Shown here: in pieces, positions 1 through 12,486 of the stretch
How positions within the stretch are numbered: position 1 is the stretch's first letter
Layout: the number at the start of each line of letters is the position of its first letter
Source of the DNA: Paratinospora sagittata
Lineage: Eukaryota; Streptophyta; Magnoliopsida; Ranunculales; Menispermaceae
NCBI GenBank assembly: GCA_035771175.1
Contig: CM069611.1
Span: 18,177,366-18,241,365, forward strand
Reading direction: 5' to 3'
DNA length: 64,000 nt
Position numbers and translations under genes: made by a program
Notes under the pieces: model-generated
The model's database searches: none
What the model was told of the DNA's origin: nothing
Seen by the model: only the letters and a program-made list of their open reading frames with translations

Positions 1-1724
1 CTGAGCTGGTTCGAAAGATTTCCGCAGCTCAAGCCAATGACCCTATGTTAATGGAGAAACGAGAACTTCTACTCAGCGGACAAGACCTTCCTCACTGGTC
101 GATCTCTGAAGACGGGGTCGTTTTCTATAAAAAAACGTCTCTGTCTGCTGAACGATCTTGAGGTTCGAAAAGAAGTGCTCACTGAGATGCACTGTTCGAG
201 TTTCGCTATGCATCCTGGGGGTGACAAGATGTACAAGGATGTCAAGCGACAATTCTGATTTTTTGGAATGAAGAAGGCAATTGCACTCTTCGTTGCTCGT
301 TGTCTCGTTTGCCAACAAGTTAAGGCAAAACGAAGACTTCCCTTTGGACTTCTCCAGCCCTTACCTATTGGAGAATGGAAGTGGGAGAACATCGCAATGG
401 ATTTTGTTACGGCCTTGCTTCGAAATAATAAAGGGCAAGATGTTATCTGGGTTATCATTGACAGACTTACAAAGTATGCACACTTTTTGCCAATAAAGTT
501 CACGGATAACCCCGCCAAGCTTGCCGAACTATATGAAAGAGAGTTCGTACGCCTCCATGGCATACCACTCACGATCGTCTCTGATCGAGACCCTCGATTC
601 ACATCAAAGTTTTGGCAAAGCTTCCAGAGTAGAATGGGCTCTAAGATCACCATGAGCACAACCTTTCACCCTCAGACTGATGGGCAGTCAAAGCGTCTTA
701 TCCAAATCTTGGAAGACATGTTACGGTGTTGCATTTTGGACTTTCATGACGGATGGGCAAAGTACTTACAATTAGCTGAGTTTGAATACAACAATGCTAC
801 CAAACTAGTTCGCCCTTGCAGATCTCTGGTATGCTGGTTAGATATGGCAGATCGACCGCAGTTGGGGCCTGAACTAGTTCAAGAGACTTCTGAGAATATT
901 ACATTAGTAAATGAGCGATTTCGTGTTGCACAAAGTCTGCAAAAGAGCTATGCTGACAAGGAGAAGCAGCCTCTAGAATTTGATAAGGGAGACTTGGTTT
1001 TTCTAAAAGTTCAGCCCACCAGAGATGTCAAACGCTTTGGGATCAAGGCAAGTTCTCCCCACAGTATATCAGTCCATTTCAGATCGTTGAACGTATTGCC
1101 AAACTTGCTTATCGTCTGTCCCTTCCATTGTCTATGTCTAAGGATCAGGATGATACTTTCGAAGCATGGATACGTGAATATGCTAGTTAGATATGGCAGA
1201 TCGACCGCAGTTGGGGCCTGAACTAGTTCAAGAGACTTCTGAGAATATCACACTAGTAAAGGAGCGACTTCGTGTTGCACGAAGTCGACAAAAGAGCTAT
1301 GCTGACAAGCGGAGGCAGCCTCTAGAATTTGATAAGGGGGACTTGGTTTTTCTAAAAGTTCAGCCCACAAGAGGTGTCAAACACTTTGGGATCAAAGGTA
1401 AGCTCTCCCCATGGTATATCGGTCCATTTCAAATCATTGAACGTATTGGCAAACTTGCTTATCGTCTGTCCCTTCCATTATCCATGTCTAAGGTTCACGA
1501 CGTTTTTCACGTATCCATGCTTCGAAAGTATCATCCCTCTGGTCGAAGTTCGGGTTGAGGAAGGAAATAGGTATCAGGAGATAGCGATACAGGTTATGGA
1601 TAGAAAAACTCAAGAACTAAGGCGACGTAGCATACCACTTGTGAAGGTGCTCTGGGATCACCACGGAGTAGAGGAAGCAAAAATTAAACAGAAATACCCT
1701 GAATTATTTTCTAGTAATAACTGA
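1..1724 (+). pseudogene. Ty3/gypsy pol 3' half: integrase plus chromodomain-like tail (partial copy 1)
   Basis: Decayed 3' part of a chromovirus-type pol, cut by the window edge. Positions 1-260 encode the RNase H/integrase linker and the HHCC zinc-binding start, with frameshifts. From 268 an open stretch covers the second Cys pair (CLVCQQ) and the integrase core: Asp in MDFVTALL, Asp in SDRDPRF, Glu in ILEDMLR, with HPQTDGQS between them. The core would join element cDNA to host DNA. After about residue 185 the frame is damaged, and a 349-bp segment is duplicated (from 841 and again from 1190). The end, with PLVKVLWDHHGVEEA and a YPELF stretch, matches the chromodomain-type tail of Tekay/Del chromoviruses. 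It is followed by ORF3 and an LTR, as in the other copies. Family assignment is from motif recognition. Confidence 0.9.
841..1538 (+). repeat. 349-bp tandem duplication in pol with a 39-bp inverted insert
   Basis: The block starting GATATGGCAGATCGACC at 841 starts again at 1190 and runs to the integrase C-terminus. Between the two copies, 1140-1178 is reversed: 1150-1178 is an exact reverse complement of 1506-1534. The switch falls at an AAGG shared by both strands. Other copies do not have this duplication. Confidence 0.85.
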
Positions 1725-1820
1725 TGATGTGATACATTGTACTATTTCCCTTATCAATAAAATGATGGAACTTCGTTTACAAATATCTTAAAACATTGTT
1801 TCACTTGAATAACTATGCAA

Positions 1821-2336
1821 ATGTCTGAAAATAATGTCAATGGATGTAGTGATGCACACACACAATGGCCTCCTTGGCAACCTGTGGCGACTCCTCAAGA
1901 ATCTGAGTCATGTCACAACTACTTTGCATCACCAACTCCATTGCTACACAGACAGCGATCCTTATCGCCAGAGCGTGCATGGATTTTTTGTAACAATTTT
2001 TCCCAAAACAATCATGTGTTTTCATCTTGGCAGGATCTTCTACCAAAATTGTCAGGCGGCCAGATTTGAGCTACAACACGAAAAAGCATCCCGCCGCTCA
2101 ACCTACTTCCCCTTAAACGATGCAACCAGGAAAGCCCTACACCATCATTTGTTAAGCAAAGGTTGGAACCTTCTGAGGATGAATCCGACTCTATTTGCTC
2201 TCCATGGTTTCATGATGTTGAGGATTCCACCGGCCACAGTGCCATTCCAGGACCATACAGGCACTACCCTTAGCTAGCAAACGATGACGACGGCAGTAAA
2301 TCTCACGCAGATAGCCATCATGACTACTTGGACTGA
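1821..2336 (+). pseudogene. ORF3 of the Tekay-like element, copy 1 (about 171 codons)
   Basis: One reading frame runs from ATG 1821 (with an in-frame ATG at 1815) to a TGA at 2334-2336. It is interrupted only by two nonsense codons, TGA at 2067 and TAG at 2274, with no frameshift. The protein is polar. It has a QRSLSPE-type Ser/Arg patch near residue 50, a basic middle (TRKSIP), then an acidic tail rich in E, D and S (PSEDESDSICS, DDDGS). I see no signal peptide or membrane segment, so it is not an obvious envelope protein even though it sits between pol and the polypurine tract. Equivalent frames follow pol in copies A, B, D and the inverted copy. Function unknown. Confidence 0.65.
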
Positions 2337-2353
2337 TTTCGAGGGCGAAATCC

Positions 2354-2366
2354 TTTTAAGGGGGGT
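2354..2366 (+). other. Polypurine tract
   Basis: CTTTTAAGGGGGG just upstream of the LTR start is the expected plus-strand primer. The same motif precedes the LTRs at 12896, 26487, 38983 and (mutated) 48636. Confidence 0.8.
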
Positions 2367-2370
2367 AGAG

Positions 2371-4106
2371 TGTAATACCCTAGGTTTGCATAAAAAATAA
2401 AAAAATAAAATTTTTTACGCCCGAACCTTCTGGCGCTTGGCGCCATTTTTCCTATTTAAGGAACACCTCCCCCTCCTCATTTCTCACACGAAAATCACTT
2501 CTCCTTGTGATTTTCCTTCTCTCTTTTACTCATTTATAGTTTTTGTCTTCTCTTTTGAGACTCTTTTCGAGACTCTCTGTGCGGTGCAATGCGGTTCTGC
2601 CCGGGGGAAGGCGCCAATTTTCAAAGGAGTTTTTATTTGAAGGTGGGGAATGAAACATAGGTTTGCGTGCCTTATAACTTTTATTAAAATTTACATTCAT
2701 TTATCATTATGTCTACTATTCATTTACACTGCATTATTGCGTATAATGTTTATACTTGTCATACTTATGCTTGTATATTTGGAGCTCATGTATTACACTA
2801 TTGTTGTGCCAGATTAGTGGTCAATCTGGCTCAACCAGACTCAGTCTTGTCCTCAGTAACTTTAAATAATGAACAGGAGGCAACGTGCTGCTCTAGACGA
2901 TTGGTATTTAAGTAGACCTCGTGTCTCACCTTTCAACTGAAGACTGATCTGGTTGGTCTTATTTGAAAGCTATCAACTTATACAAGTAATACTGAATGTC
3001 CTAACCTTGCACGTAATGATACTGACCCTGATAAGGATCACCAGACTTTGCCAAATCCTGTTTAAATGTTAAGTAAAGACCGGACCAGTTCATGCATTGG
3101 CATCATAAATAGCACCACCTAGGGACGTATGTGGTTTATGATTAATAGAATAGTTAGAAGCAATGCTCACTATCCATTATATTTCTCTGGAGAGGGATGT
3201 ACAATGAGAACTCGGCTACTCCTGGAGAGGGACATTTGTACGTGAATCCAGAGCGTCGTTCCTGAGGAGGGGCGTACAATAAGAACCCGACTACTCTTGA
3301 GGAGGGACATCTGTACGTAAACTCAGATTATGTACAATCACGGAACCAATACGAGACGAGGTCATGGATATATACATGTTGTATTGATTATGATGCTTTG
3401 ATGTGTATTTATGATATTTGATTATGAAGTTTGCTTTATTAATTGTTATATTCACGAACTATTTTACCCACTGAGCATGTAGCTCACCCCGTTATTATCC
3501 ACTTTTTCACAGTAGATTAGGGTGGACTGGGTGCAGGTTTTTAGGCTCACATTTTGTACCCTTTGTATTATTCATTGGGGATTTTGGGAAAATGTTCCCT
3601 TAACTATTTCTTGTACAAATATATTCTGAAATTAATGAAATCAGACTTGTACTTAATCGTGTTTCCGCGCACTCTGCTATCGTTATGATGCCAATTCGCG
3701 CCCCGTCCATGATTATCCCGTCGGTTTAGGCGTGTCCGGGCGGGGTGTGACATTTGATGTGTAATTATGATATTTGATTATGAAGTTTGTTTTATTAATT
3801 GTTATATTCACGAACTATTTTACCCACTGAGCGTGTAGCTCACCCCGTTGTTATTCAATTTTTCACAGGAGATTAGAGTGAACTGGGTGCAGGTTTTTGG
3901 GCCCACATTTTGTGCCCTTTGTCTTATTCATTGGGGGTTTTGGGAGGATGTTCCCTTAACTATTTCATGTACAAATATATTTTGAAATTAATAAAATCAT
4001 ATTTGTACTTAATCCTATTTCCGCGCACTTGGTTATTGTTATAATGCATTCGCGCCCCGTCCAGGAGTGTCCCGCCGGTTTAGGCACGTCCGGGCGGGGT
4101 GTGACA
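2371..4106 (+). mobile_element. Tekay-like LTR shared by two internal regions, with a duplicated 3' end
   Basis: Starts TGTAATACC after a polypurine tract and ends GTGTGACA just before a PBS, so it is the 3' LTR of the upstream copy and the 5' LTR of copy A. A first LTR end lies at 3752. Bases 3753-4106 then repeat 3397-3752 with substitutions, making this LTR about 350 bp longer than the others. Downstream of a CTATTTAAGG TATA-like box come a CT-rich patch and a block of alternating GAGGGACRTAC / GAGGGACATYTGTACG repeats (3180-3330), seen in every LTR of the family. Confidence 0.9.
3397..4106 (+). repeat. Tandem duplication of the LTR 3' end (356 + 354 bp)
   Basis: Copies 3397-3752 and 3753-4106 both begin TTTGATGTGTA and both end in GGGGTGTGACA. 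They differ by scattered substitutions, so the duplication is not recent. Confidence 0.85.
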
Positions 4107-4111
4107 TTTAA

Positions 4112-4124
4112 TGGTTTCAGAGAG
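4112..4124 (+). other. Primer-binding site (initiator Met-tRNA type)
   Basis: TGGTTTCAGAGAG lies 5 nt after the LTR end. It is a one-base variant of TGGTATCAGAG, the usual plant PBS complementary to the 3' end of initiator Met-tRNA. Confidence 0.7.
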
Positions 4125-4164
4125 TAAGGTCCACGGCCCGCCCAAGTCCACCAAATTAGGGGAA

Positions 4165-4354
4165 GAAAATTTTTGTCAGATATATATATATATATCTTTA
4201 GAACTATATATATATGAATTATATATAGTTGAAATTTATATTAAATATATATCTAGAAAACTACATAGTTTTTATATTGTTCAGATTCAAATATATATAC
4301 ATAGTTATGATTAAATATATATATCTATATATCTATGTATATATGAGATATATA
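4165..4354 (+). repeat. AT-rich TATA-repeat leader
   Basis: Mostly (TA)n and TATATAGTT runs between the PBS and ORF1. The same kind of tract is in copies B (18655-18745), C (33180-33345) and D (40605-40742), with very different lengths. Confidence 0.8.
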
Positions 4355-5899
4355 TGAGAAGTAGAGTTTTAGATTAGTATTTTACATGTTAGTTTCATAG
4401 GTTTTTAGGTGCATTTAGTTAGTTTTTAGATAGATTTGCATTAATTAGTTCATTTAGTGTTTTGGATTCATTTAGATATTTTTAGGAGTTTTATAAGTTG
4501 GTTTTAGTGATTTTCATGAATAAATACATTAAGCTACTTTAGGAAAATCAGAATGATTTTTAGGTAGTTTTCCTAAAGTCAATTGCACCCTTTTTATATT
4601 AATTTTGTCAATATTTTACAAGCTATACATAGTGCATATAGAATTATACATGTTAATACACACTTGCATATAATATAAGTCATTTATTTGTGTTTTGTGT
4701 TTTGTTTTGTAGGAAAATAAAGAGCTTTGAATGTGGATCCATGTTGCAAAAAGAAGAGCCACTTGGCAGCCAGAAAAATGGGAAAGTAAAAGAGCCGAAG
4801 AAATTGTGTCTGGGCGCCGTGGTGCTCCGGTAGGCCGCGGTGCTACTTGGGCAACTTGTGCCCTTTGTGCGTTGGGGCTATTTTTGTCTTTTCGCATTTT
4901 TTATTTAAAAATTGGTTTTTTAGGGTTTTAAAGAGGGATCCATCTTATCTTAGTTGGGGGAGAGAAGAACAGTAGTCGTAGAGAATAGAATAGAAGTAGG
5001 TTAGGGTTTTTGAAGGAGAGGCAAGTGAAAGATTGAAGAAGAAAAAGAGTTGCAGGTTCGAGACAAGAAGAAGAAGGAGAGTCCACCATTGACAAAGGGG
5101 GTTTCTTTATTTATCTTCTAATCTTAGTTTGTTTCCATGTTTTCTTCTTTAACTCTTTTTCTTGTATCTATGGATTTGATTATGAACTAAATAGATAATC
5201 TAGAGATTTGATTTAGCTTTGTTGGATCTTGTGATTGAGTCATTGTTTGTGTGTTTTTGAACAATCTTCTGGGTTTATTTATGATTCTCCATGCTTAATG
5301 CTTTCAAATTGCTTATCACTCTTTGAATGAACTTAGATTTGGTTTTTATCACTCGAGAGAGGGGATATCGAATTTGATCAAGAGATTTGTAACCTAGGGT
5401 AGAGTATAGAGTCCAGAGACCTACAACACCTTTTGAAATCCATTAAAATGAATCATAGAACCTAAGGCATTCTTGATCTAAAGGTTTATTACTCGAGAGA
5501 GGGAATCGATAAACTGAGAGTAGATATTTAACCTATCACTCGAGATAGGGGTTTGAATGAAAAATGATTCAGGATTTATAAGTTTCATAAATTAATCCAT
5601 TAACACAATTATTAGAAATCATGAGAGACAACATAGTGAGATCTAAACTTTAGAACTATAAGTCCATTGATTTCTCTCCAATTTTCATTTATTTTGTTTG
5701 TTTTTATTTGCCTTTGTATAATTTGCATTTTATCAGTTAATTCACTCCACTTTTTATCACCTAGATAAAACCATTAATCATTGTAGAATTGGGAATTAAG
5801 ATTAGTAAAATTACCTTCTCTGTGGATACTATAACCCACTCACCATGGGTATTATAACTTGATAATTCGTACACTTGCGAATTTAAATTTACGCTATCA
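4355..5899 (+). mobile_element. Solo LTR of a second family, inserted in the leader of copy A
   Basis: Starts TGAGAAGTAGAGTTTT and ends TTTACGCTATCA inside the TA-rich leader. Flanks are TA repeats, so a target duplication (ATATA) is consistent but uninformative. The sequence reverses and matches 27018-28542. Shared marks are the TGA(G/T)AAGT(A/T)GAG start, CACTCGAGAGAGGG-type motifs, GGATACTATAACCC near the end, and a terminal TTATAACTTGAT...CACTTGCG block. It has no coding capacity. The tail resembles LTR ends of Athila/Ogre-type Ty3 elements, but I am not sure of the lineage. Confidence 0.65.
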
Positions 5900-6061
5900 A
5901 TATATATATCATGTTGCTAATGGAAAATTTGGATTAAATGATGGCATAAACATCAAGAGAAAAAAATAGAAAATATTGTCCAACGGACAAGGCATGAATC
6001 TTAAAAATGTTAGGAATATATTTTGTGTATTTCACAAGTTTATTTTCCTTTTAGCAAGATA

Positions 6062-7655
6062 ATGGCCTCAAGTGAAGGAACGACTTCCAGTAGTCGGGAA
6101 CCAATTCCCACCAGACTTACAGAACTATTCGACAGGGGGGTTATGACTATGAGGAGTATCGACAATAGAGATCTCCACCTCCATTCGATCCTTCACGAAA
6201 AACTCACAATGCTGGGGTGGTTGAACATTACAAAAGTTGAGGGTTACGTTTCCTTCAACTTGGTGAAGTTTCTTTACGAAGCCATGAATTGTGTAGGACT
6301 TCAAGAAGACGGGATCAGCCCTGTCTTGGAGACAACGGTCAGGGGAACAAAGATTTCTATCAATGTCAAAATTATTTCGCGACTTATGGAGATCCCGATT
6401 GGAGATAGAATCATTAATCCACACGATCCCTAGACAGTTGGAGAGATTGCTGAGTCCAAGGAATAATTGCTCAATTCCCTCTTCAAAAAGCCGTACACCC
6501 AATTGACGTATGCCCACCTCCTAAACAATCTCCTTAAACCACCTCTTGTCGGCTTTGGGAAGATCATTTTCAAAAACATCTTGCCGAAAAAGGTAACTAG
6601 AGGTGTTATGGCAAGGGCTCAACTTCATGTGCTATACTGCATAGAGAAGAAAATTAAGGTCTCCCTACCTCACATAATTATCCAGCAAATGTTGCGGGTG
6701 ATTCAAAATCCTTCAAGGAAGGAGCTCCTCGGCTACGGATTCTTGATCATGAGGATGCTATACGAGGCAAATGACAACTTTTTTGATGAGTCTTCGAAGC
6801 AGATCATTGATGCAGTTACATCATCCTCTATCTTCAAGACGTTCGACACAAATGGAGGGGTGACTAACGAGGAAGTATTCGGCACGACTTTAAGAGGAGA
6901 TGGCAAGAGAATTAGAGACAAAAATGGACGTTGTCAACGAAAAATTCGGCGCAAGATTCCTGTTAGGGAGGCACCAAATAGTGAGCCAAACTTGAACCCT
7001 ACGGCAAACGCAGTCCCGAATAATGATCAACCCGATCATTTATTCTCTGAGGATGATCGTTTTGGCAACCTAAATCAACCTCAACCAAATCAGGATGGAC
7101 AGAGAGTTCCAACAAATCCACCATTCTAGAACATACCAATTCAAGGTAATACTATGTACGAAAGGTTTCCAACTCCTGAGGTACCGTATCGGCCAGTTCC
7201 ACAAGTTCCTGTGAACCAACAACAACAGAATTGTGCAACACCAAAATTTGAAACATAGGATATCCCAATGACTATTGTTTCAAAACTTTTCAACTGAAGC
7301 ATATCCAAATATCCAAGAGGTTCTAGTTAGGGAATCCTTATACAATCAAAACAACTACCCTCCACCTATGAGTCAATCATATGGCCAATACTTTCCACCA
7401 ATGCCCACAACCTACCCTCCACCTATGGGACAGTCGACCTATCAACCATCGAAGGGATAATCGACTAACCCATTTGAGCTTTTAAATGTGATTGTATCTA
7501 GTATTGCTCGGATGGAGGATACTCAAAATGTTTTGTTAACACGTATGCAAAATGTCGAAAAACAGCGAGCAACTTCTCAAGTTTCTTCTAGTAGTCTTTC
7601 TGTACCTAGCAGGAGGTCTAAAAGGAGCGGTAGTAGGCAGGAAAATCAGGAATGA
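6062..7655 (+). pseudogene. ORF1 of the Tekay-like element, copy A (extra gene before gag)
   Basis: An extra gene between PBS and gag, about 530 codons. ATG at 6062. Frame 2 is open to a TAG at 6431-6433, continues open to a TAG at 7127, and a frameshift near 7275 leads to the last part, which stops at 7653-7655. The N-terminal ~220 residues hold GWLNITKVEG, NLVKFLYEAMN and a following ISINVKIISRLMEIPIGD. That pattern (FY-N stretch, then a G-x-x-I-x-x-x-x-x-I-x-x-L-x-x-x-P stretch) resembles the 'putative plant transposon protein' domain found in plant gypsy ORFs. A Pro/Gln/Tyr-rich linker follows (SYGQYFPPMPTTYPPPMGQ), then a short helical region and a basic Ser/Arg tail. It has no CCHC knuckle and is not gag, which follows 780 bp later. 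Function unknown. Confidence 0.7.
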
Positions 7656-8432
7656 TTAATGGCATTGTAAAATTGTTTATATATGAATGAAAATTTTTTG
7701 TTTACGACTATATTTGGTGGGCCGACTTACAACCATTCTTTCTTTTGTATCACTAACTTTGAAATGGTATGAGACACAACAAAATTGGAGGATACTAAAT
7801 AAAATGTGGAAGTAAGAATACTCAAGACCTTGTGTGAAAAGAAACATTTGGGGAAAGTTGTATTACTAACATTATCACTAAGTTTACACGGAATGGGACG
7901 AGTAAACTTGGACGATACTATTAGTGAACTCCTCTTCAGCCAATGTTTTATAGAGACCGTGTTCATACAACTTAACTTGGTTGACACCCTTATTACCAAA
8001 TTCATGTGGTATGAGACACACGAATTTGGATAATTGTCGAAAAAACTAAGCGAAAGAGTTTGAATACATAAGATTGCGATAGAACGTTAGATCAGGATAC
8101 TTACTAAGGAAAATCTTAGAATTTTTATGACTCATATGGATTTTCAATGAAATATATATGTATGTTCACAAAAACCAGAACCAAAACATTTGAAATACTT
8201 GCAAAGTTTCATACTTATTATATAAACATTCTAACCTTGTTTTACACCATGGCCAAACATACGAGGCACATAAGATTATTTGATTCCTCAACAAAAACCT
8301 TACACCATATCTAGAAAAATAGGTTGTTTTTATATTGGAGTGCTCTCGAACTTGATGCTGAGAATGTCATAACACTATACTTGGCTACGATTCCTAAAAT
8401 AATGGCTTTATTTTCTCCTTGCCAGTGAGAAA
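7656..8432 (+). repeat. ORF1-gag leader with three diverged 120-bp repeats (copy A)
   Basis: Conserved non-coding stretch present in all four copies. GG(T/A)ATG(A/G)GAC followed by an AA(A/C)TTGGA core starts at 7766, 7890 and 8008. Each is preceded by TATCACTAA-like sequence, so the unit is about 120 bp. The 3' end carries CTCCTTGCCAG 7 nt before the gag ATG. Confidence 0.7.
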
Positions 8433-11400
8433 ATGCAAACCAGAAAGAGAGGAAGACAACGCACCGTCCGTCCAGCAAAGGAGGCACCTCCTAAGATTCA
8501 GAACCAGGAACCGCCGCCTCCGACGACGGAGCAGGCCACACCCGACACTGCCACTACATCTGGGCAGGCAGTGCCACCCCAGCCCACATCCTTTGCCATG
8601 CCTTCAAGTATGGAAGTCTTTTTTGCCAGATTTATAGAGGCGATAAAAGTAACTGTTCAGACAGCCGTTCGTGAGACCGCGGCCAATCAGGTTGTCACTG
8701 CTCAAGCACCTGTTAGATCTGGGTCGGAGACTCAAACCGACCAAATTACAAAGCATAAGAGGCTACGACCCCTTACTTTTGCTAGCACCATTGATGCGGA
8801 GGAGGCGCAGAAATGGCTGGATGAATCGAAGAAGGCTCTCGATGCTATGGGAGTCGATGAGGCTCAAAAGATTCCACTTGCATCCTACCAACTTATTGGT
8901 GGAGCAAATACATGGTGGATAACGGTGAAGGAGGACCCAAGGGTCAACACCACATACATGACTTGGCAGCAGTTTGAGTCATTGTTTATCGATGAGTACT
9001 TCCCCAGCGTTGTGAAGAGGCAGAAGCGCCAGTAGTTCGCCAAGCTATACCAAGGCTGCATGACAGTTTGGTAGTATGCTGTCAGGTTTAAAGAATTATC
9101 GGTCTACTCTCTCTCCACCATCTCAACCGAGCAAGATAAGACCGAGAAATTCTACAGTGGCCTTTGTCCTGACATTCGACAAGCCTTGTCAATCTTGGAT
9201 CTCAAGATTTACAGGGAGGTTGTTGACAAGGCCAAGAGCTTTGAGCAAGAAAAAATTGTGCAGGAGCAGAGAATTAATAGGGGAAAACGACCTGCAACAT
9301 TTTTCTAACAGGGCTCATAGCAAGGCAACAAGAAGAATCTCTACTGTAATCAAAACCCAGCCCTCCCAGCCCTCTTAGCCCCTGTTCAGAAGAATGAGGC
9401 CATGGCACCTGTGGCTGAACCGTCTAACCCTGGCCATCGGGGTTTACAAAATCATGGTCGAGGAGGCTGTAATGGCAAGGGTGGCCGTCGAAATGGCAAT
9501 GACCGGGGTAATGGTCAGCACCACAAGCAGCATGGCCAACGGAACCATCAGCAGCAGAGGCTGACGTGTTTCAACTGCGGCCAACAAGGCCATGTAAGAA
9601 ATGTCTACCCCCACGTTCAGCAACATGTTCCCGTTTTACCAGTCCAACAAGCCCCACCTGCTGCTAATGCCCAACCTAGGCAGAACCAGGCGCAATCAAA
9701 CCAGGGCAGAGCGTTTGACATCGCTCTGCCACTCAATAATGTAGTCGAAGGTACATTTCTCTTATTCAATATAATGGTGCATGTCTTGTTCGATTCGGGT
9801 GCTACGCATTCCTTTGTATCTTCTGCATTGGTAAGACATTTAGGGTTACATCCTGAACCCACAGACATCACAATCCATGTCACATCACCTTTAGGATCTG
9901 GTACTGATGTGAATATGCAGTGTTCTTGACGTGAGCTTCCAATGTCAGAACAGATAATATATGCAGATCTTTTTGTGATGGACATTAAAGACTTCGACGT
10001 CATCCTCGGCATGGATTGGCTTGCACCACTGAATGCAAATACTGATTATATGAAGAAGCAAGTTCAATTAACATTGCCTAGTGGGGAGTTTGTCAAGATT
10101 CAGGGAACGAGGAAGTGTTGCACTTCTCAAGGCACAACTTCAAGTTCTATCTCTTGGTGATGACAATGATTCACCAGCACTGTACCTTCTCAAAGTACAC
10201 AATGTCCCGATAATATCTGAATTTTCAACAGTTTTTCTAAATGACCTTTCTGGTCTACTTCCTGTTAGGTTATTCAATTTTGAGATCAACCTCATACGTG
10301 GGACAGGGCCTATCTCAATTCTACCATACAAAATGTCCAATGTCGAGCTGGTCGAATTAGACAAACAACTGAAGGAATTGGAGAATAATGGCTTCATCAG
10401 GAAAAGTTCATCACCCTGGGGTGTTCCAATTTTGTTTGTTGACAAAAAGGATGGTTCGTTATGACTTTGCATCGACTACCGCAGGTTGAATAACGTCACC
10501 ATTAAGAACAGTTACCCGTTGCCCAAGATCGATGACTTGTTCGACCAACTTAGAGATGCCAAGTACTTCTCTAAGATTGATTTACGATACAATTATCATC
10601 AACTCCGGATCAGAGAGTCGGACATTACCAAGAGGGCATTAAGAACTCGATACAGTCCTACGTGTTATTGGTCATGCCGTTTGGTCTAACAAATGCACCT
10701 GTTGTGTTCATGAATTTGATGAACCGCATCTTCAGGCTATGTTTAGACTGATTTGTGGTGGTCTTTGTGGATGATATCTTGATATACTCCTCAACCGAGG
10801 AAGACCATAAGAAACATCTGAGGATTGTTCTCCAGACCTTGAGAAGCGACCAATTGTATGCAAAGTTGAGTAAGTGCGAATTTTGAGCGAAGCGAGTTCA
10901 ATTCCTAAGCCATGTGGTTTTAGGCAATGGCATTGAGGTGGATCCTTCTAAGGTTGAAGTGGTTTAAAACTGGAAACAGCCTACAACTATTACTCAGATT
11001 AGGAGTTTTCTTGGTTTGGCTGGCTATTACAGACACTTCATCAAGGACTTCTCAAAGATTGCTGAACCTATGACCAAGCTCACTCGAAAAGACATCTGAT
11101 TCATCTAGAATCCCGCTTGTGAATCGTCATTTCATGAATTGAAGAAGCGCCTCATGACAGCACCGATACTAATCACTCCATGAAATGGAGTTGGATTTTC
11201 ACTATACATCGACGCCTCTCTCTAAGGATTGGGTGCAGTACTAATGAAAGAAGGCCAAGTTGTTGCATATGCTTCAAGGAAACTGAAGATTCATGAGGGT
11301 AATTACCCAACGCATGACTTGGAACTCGCAGCTGTCGTATTCTCACTGAAGTTATGGCGTCATTACCATTACGGTCAACGGTTTGAGGTCTTCAAGGATC

Positions 11401-12486
11401 ACAAGAGTCTCAAGTACATCTACACTCAAAGAGACCTAAACCTCTGCCAAAAATGATGGTTGGAGTTCTTGAAAGATTATGACTTTCAACTCCAGTACCA
11501 TCCTGGTAAGGCCAATGTTGTAGCTGATGCCCTGAGTAGAAAATCTTATGTTGCTTGCACTCTTAACTGCGAGATGGGGAAGTTGGCTACAAAGATGGAA
11601 AATTTTAACCTACGACTGATCGAGGAGGGAGCAAGATCACGACTCTCTCAATTATCAGCCAACTCTGAGTTGGTTCGAAAGATTTCAACAGCTCAAGCCA
11701 ACGACCCTATGTTAATGGAGAAACGAGAACATCTACTCAGCAAACAGGACCTTCCTCACTGGTTGGTCTCTGAAGACGGGGCCATTTTCTATAAAAAACA
11801 TCTCTGTCTACCGAACGATCTTGAGGTTCGAAAAGAAGTACTCACTGAGATGCACTATTCGAGGTTTGCTATGCATCCTGAGGGTGACAAGATGTGCAAG
11901 GATGTCAAGCGACAATTCTTGTTTCCTGGAATGAAGAAGGCAATTGCAGACTTTGTTACTCGATGTCTCGTTTGCCAGCAAGTTAAGGTAGAACATAGAC
12001 TTCCATCTAGACTTCTCCAGTTTTTACTTATTGGAGAATGGAAGTGGAAAAACATCGTAATGGATTTTGTTACGGCCTTGCCTCGAAATAATAAAGGGTA
12101 AGATGTTATCTAGGTTATCATTGACAGACTTACAAAGTCCGCACACTTTTTACCGATAAAGTTCATGGATAACCCCGCCAAGCTTGCCAAACTGTATGAA
12201 AGAGAAATCGTGTGCCTCCATGGCATACCACTTATGATCTTCTCTGATCGAGACCCTCGATTCACATCAAACTTTTGACAAAGCTTCCATAGTATAATGG
12301 GCTCCAGGATCACCATGAGCACAACCTTTCACACTTAGACTGATGGGCAATCAGAGCGTCTAATCCAGATCTTAGAGGATATGTTACAGTGCTGCATTTT
12401 GGACTTTCATGGAGGAAGGGCAAAACTCTTACATTTAGCTGAGTTTGCATACAACAACAGCTACCAAACTAGTATCGGCATGGCAC
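8433..12486 (+). pseudogene. Ty3/gypsy gag-pol, copy A (3' end deleted)
   Basis: Gag starts at ATG 8433 and stays open 200 codons, including the capsid-like FIDEYFP and WW-containing region. It then shifts frame. The CCHC knuckle at about 9567 reads CFNCGQQGHVRNVY, with the last Cys changed to Tyr. The protease motif DSGATHSF is intact at 9792. Reverse transcriptase covers 10300-10960, with FVDDILIYS near 10764 and stops at about 10462, 10748 and 10885. RNase H (DASL, then DLELAAV, then DALSRKS) covers 11200-11550, and the integrase HHCC and core (SDRDPRF, DGQSERL) 11850-12430. The frame ends abruptly at 12486 after the YNNSYQTSIGMAL stretch, so the integrase C-terminus and chromodomain are missing. 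At least ten stops make it nonfunctional. Confidence 0.93.

Noticed and set aside
2709..2915. Short frames beginning MSTIHLHCIIAYN repeated in most LTRs
   Set aside because: These come from a conserved LTR stretch in both orientations and are broken in many copies. No sign of protein selection.
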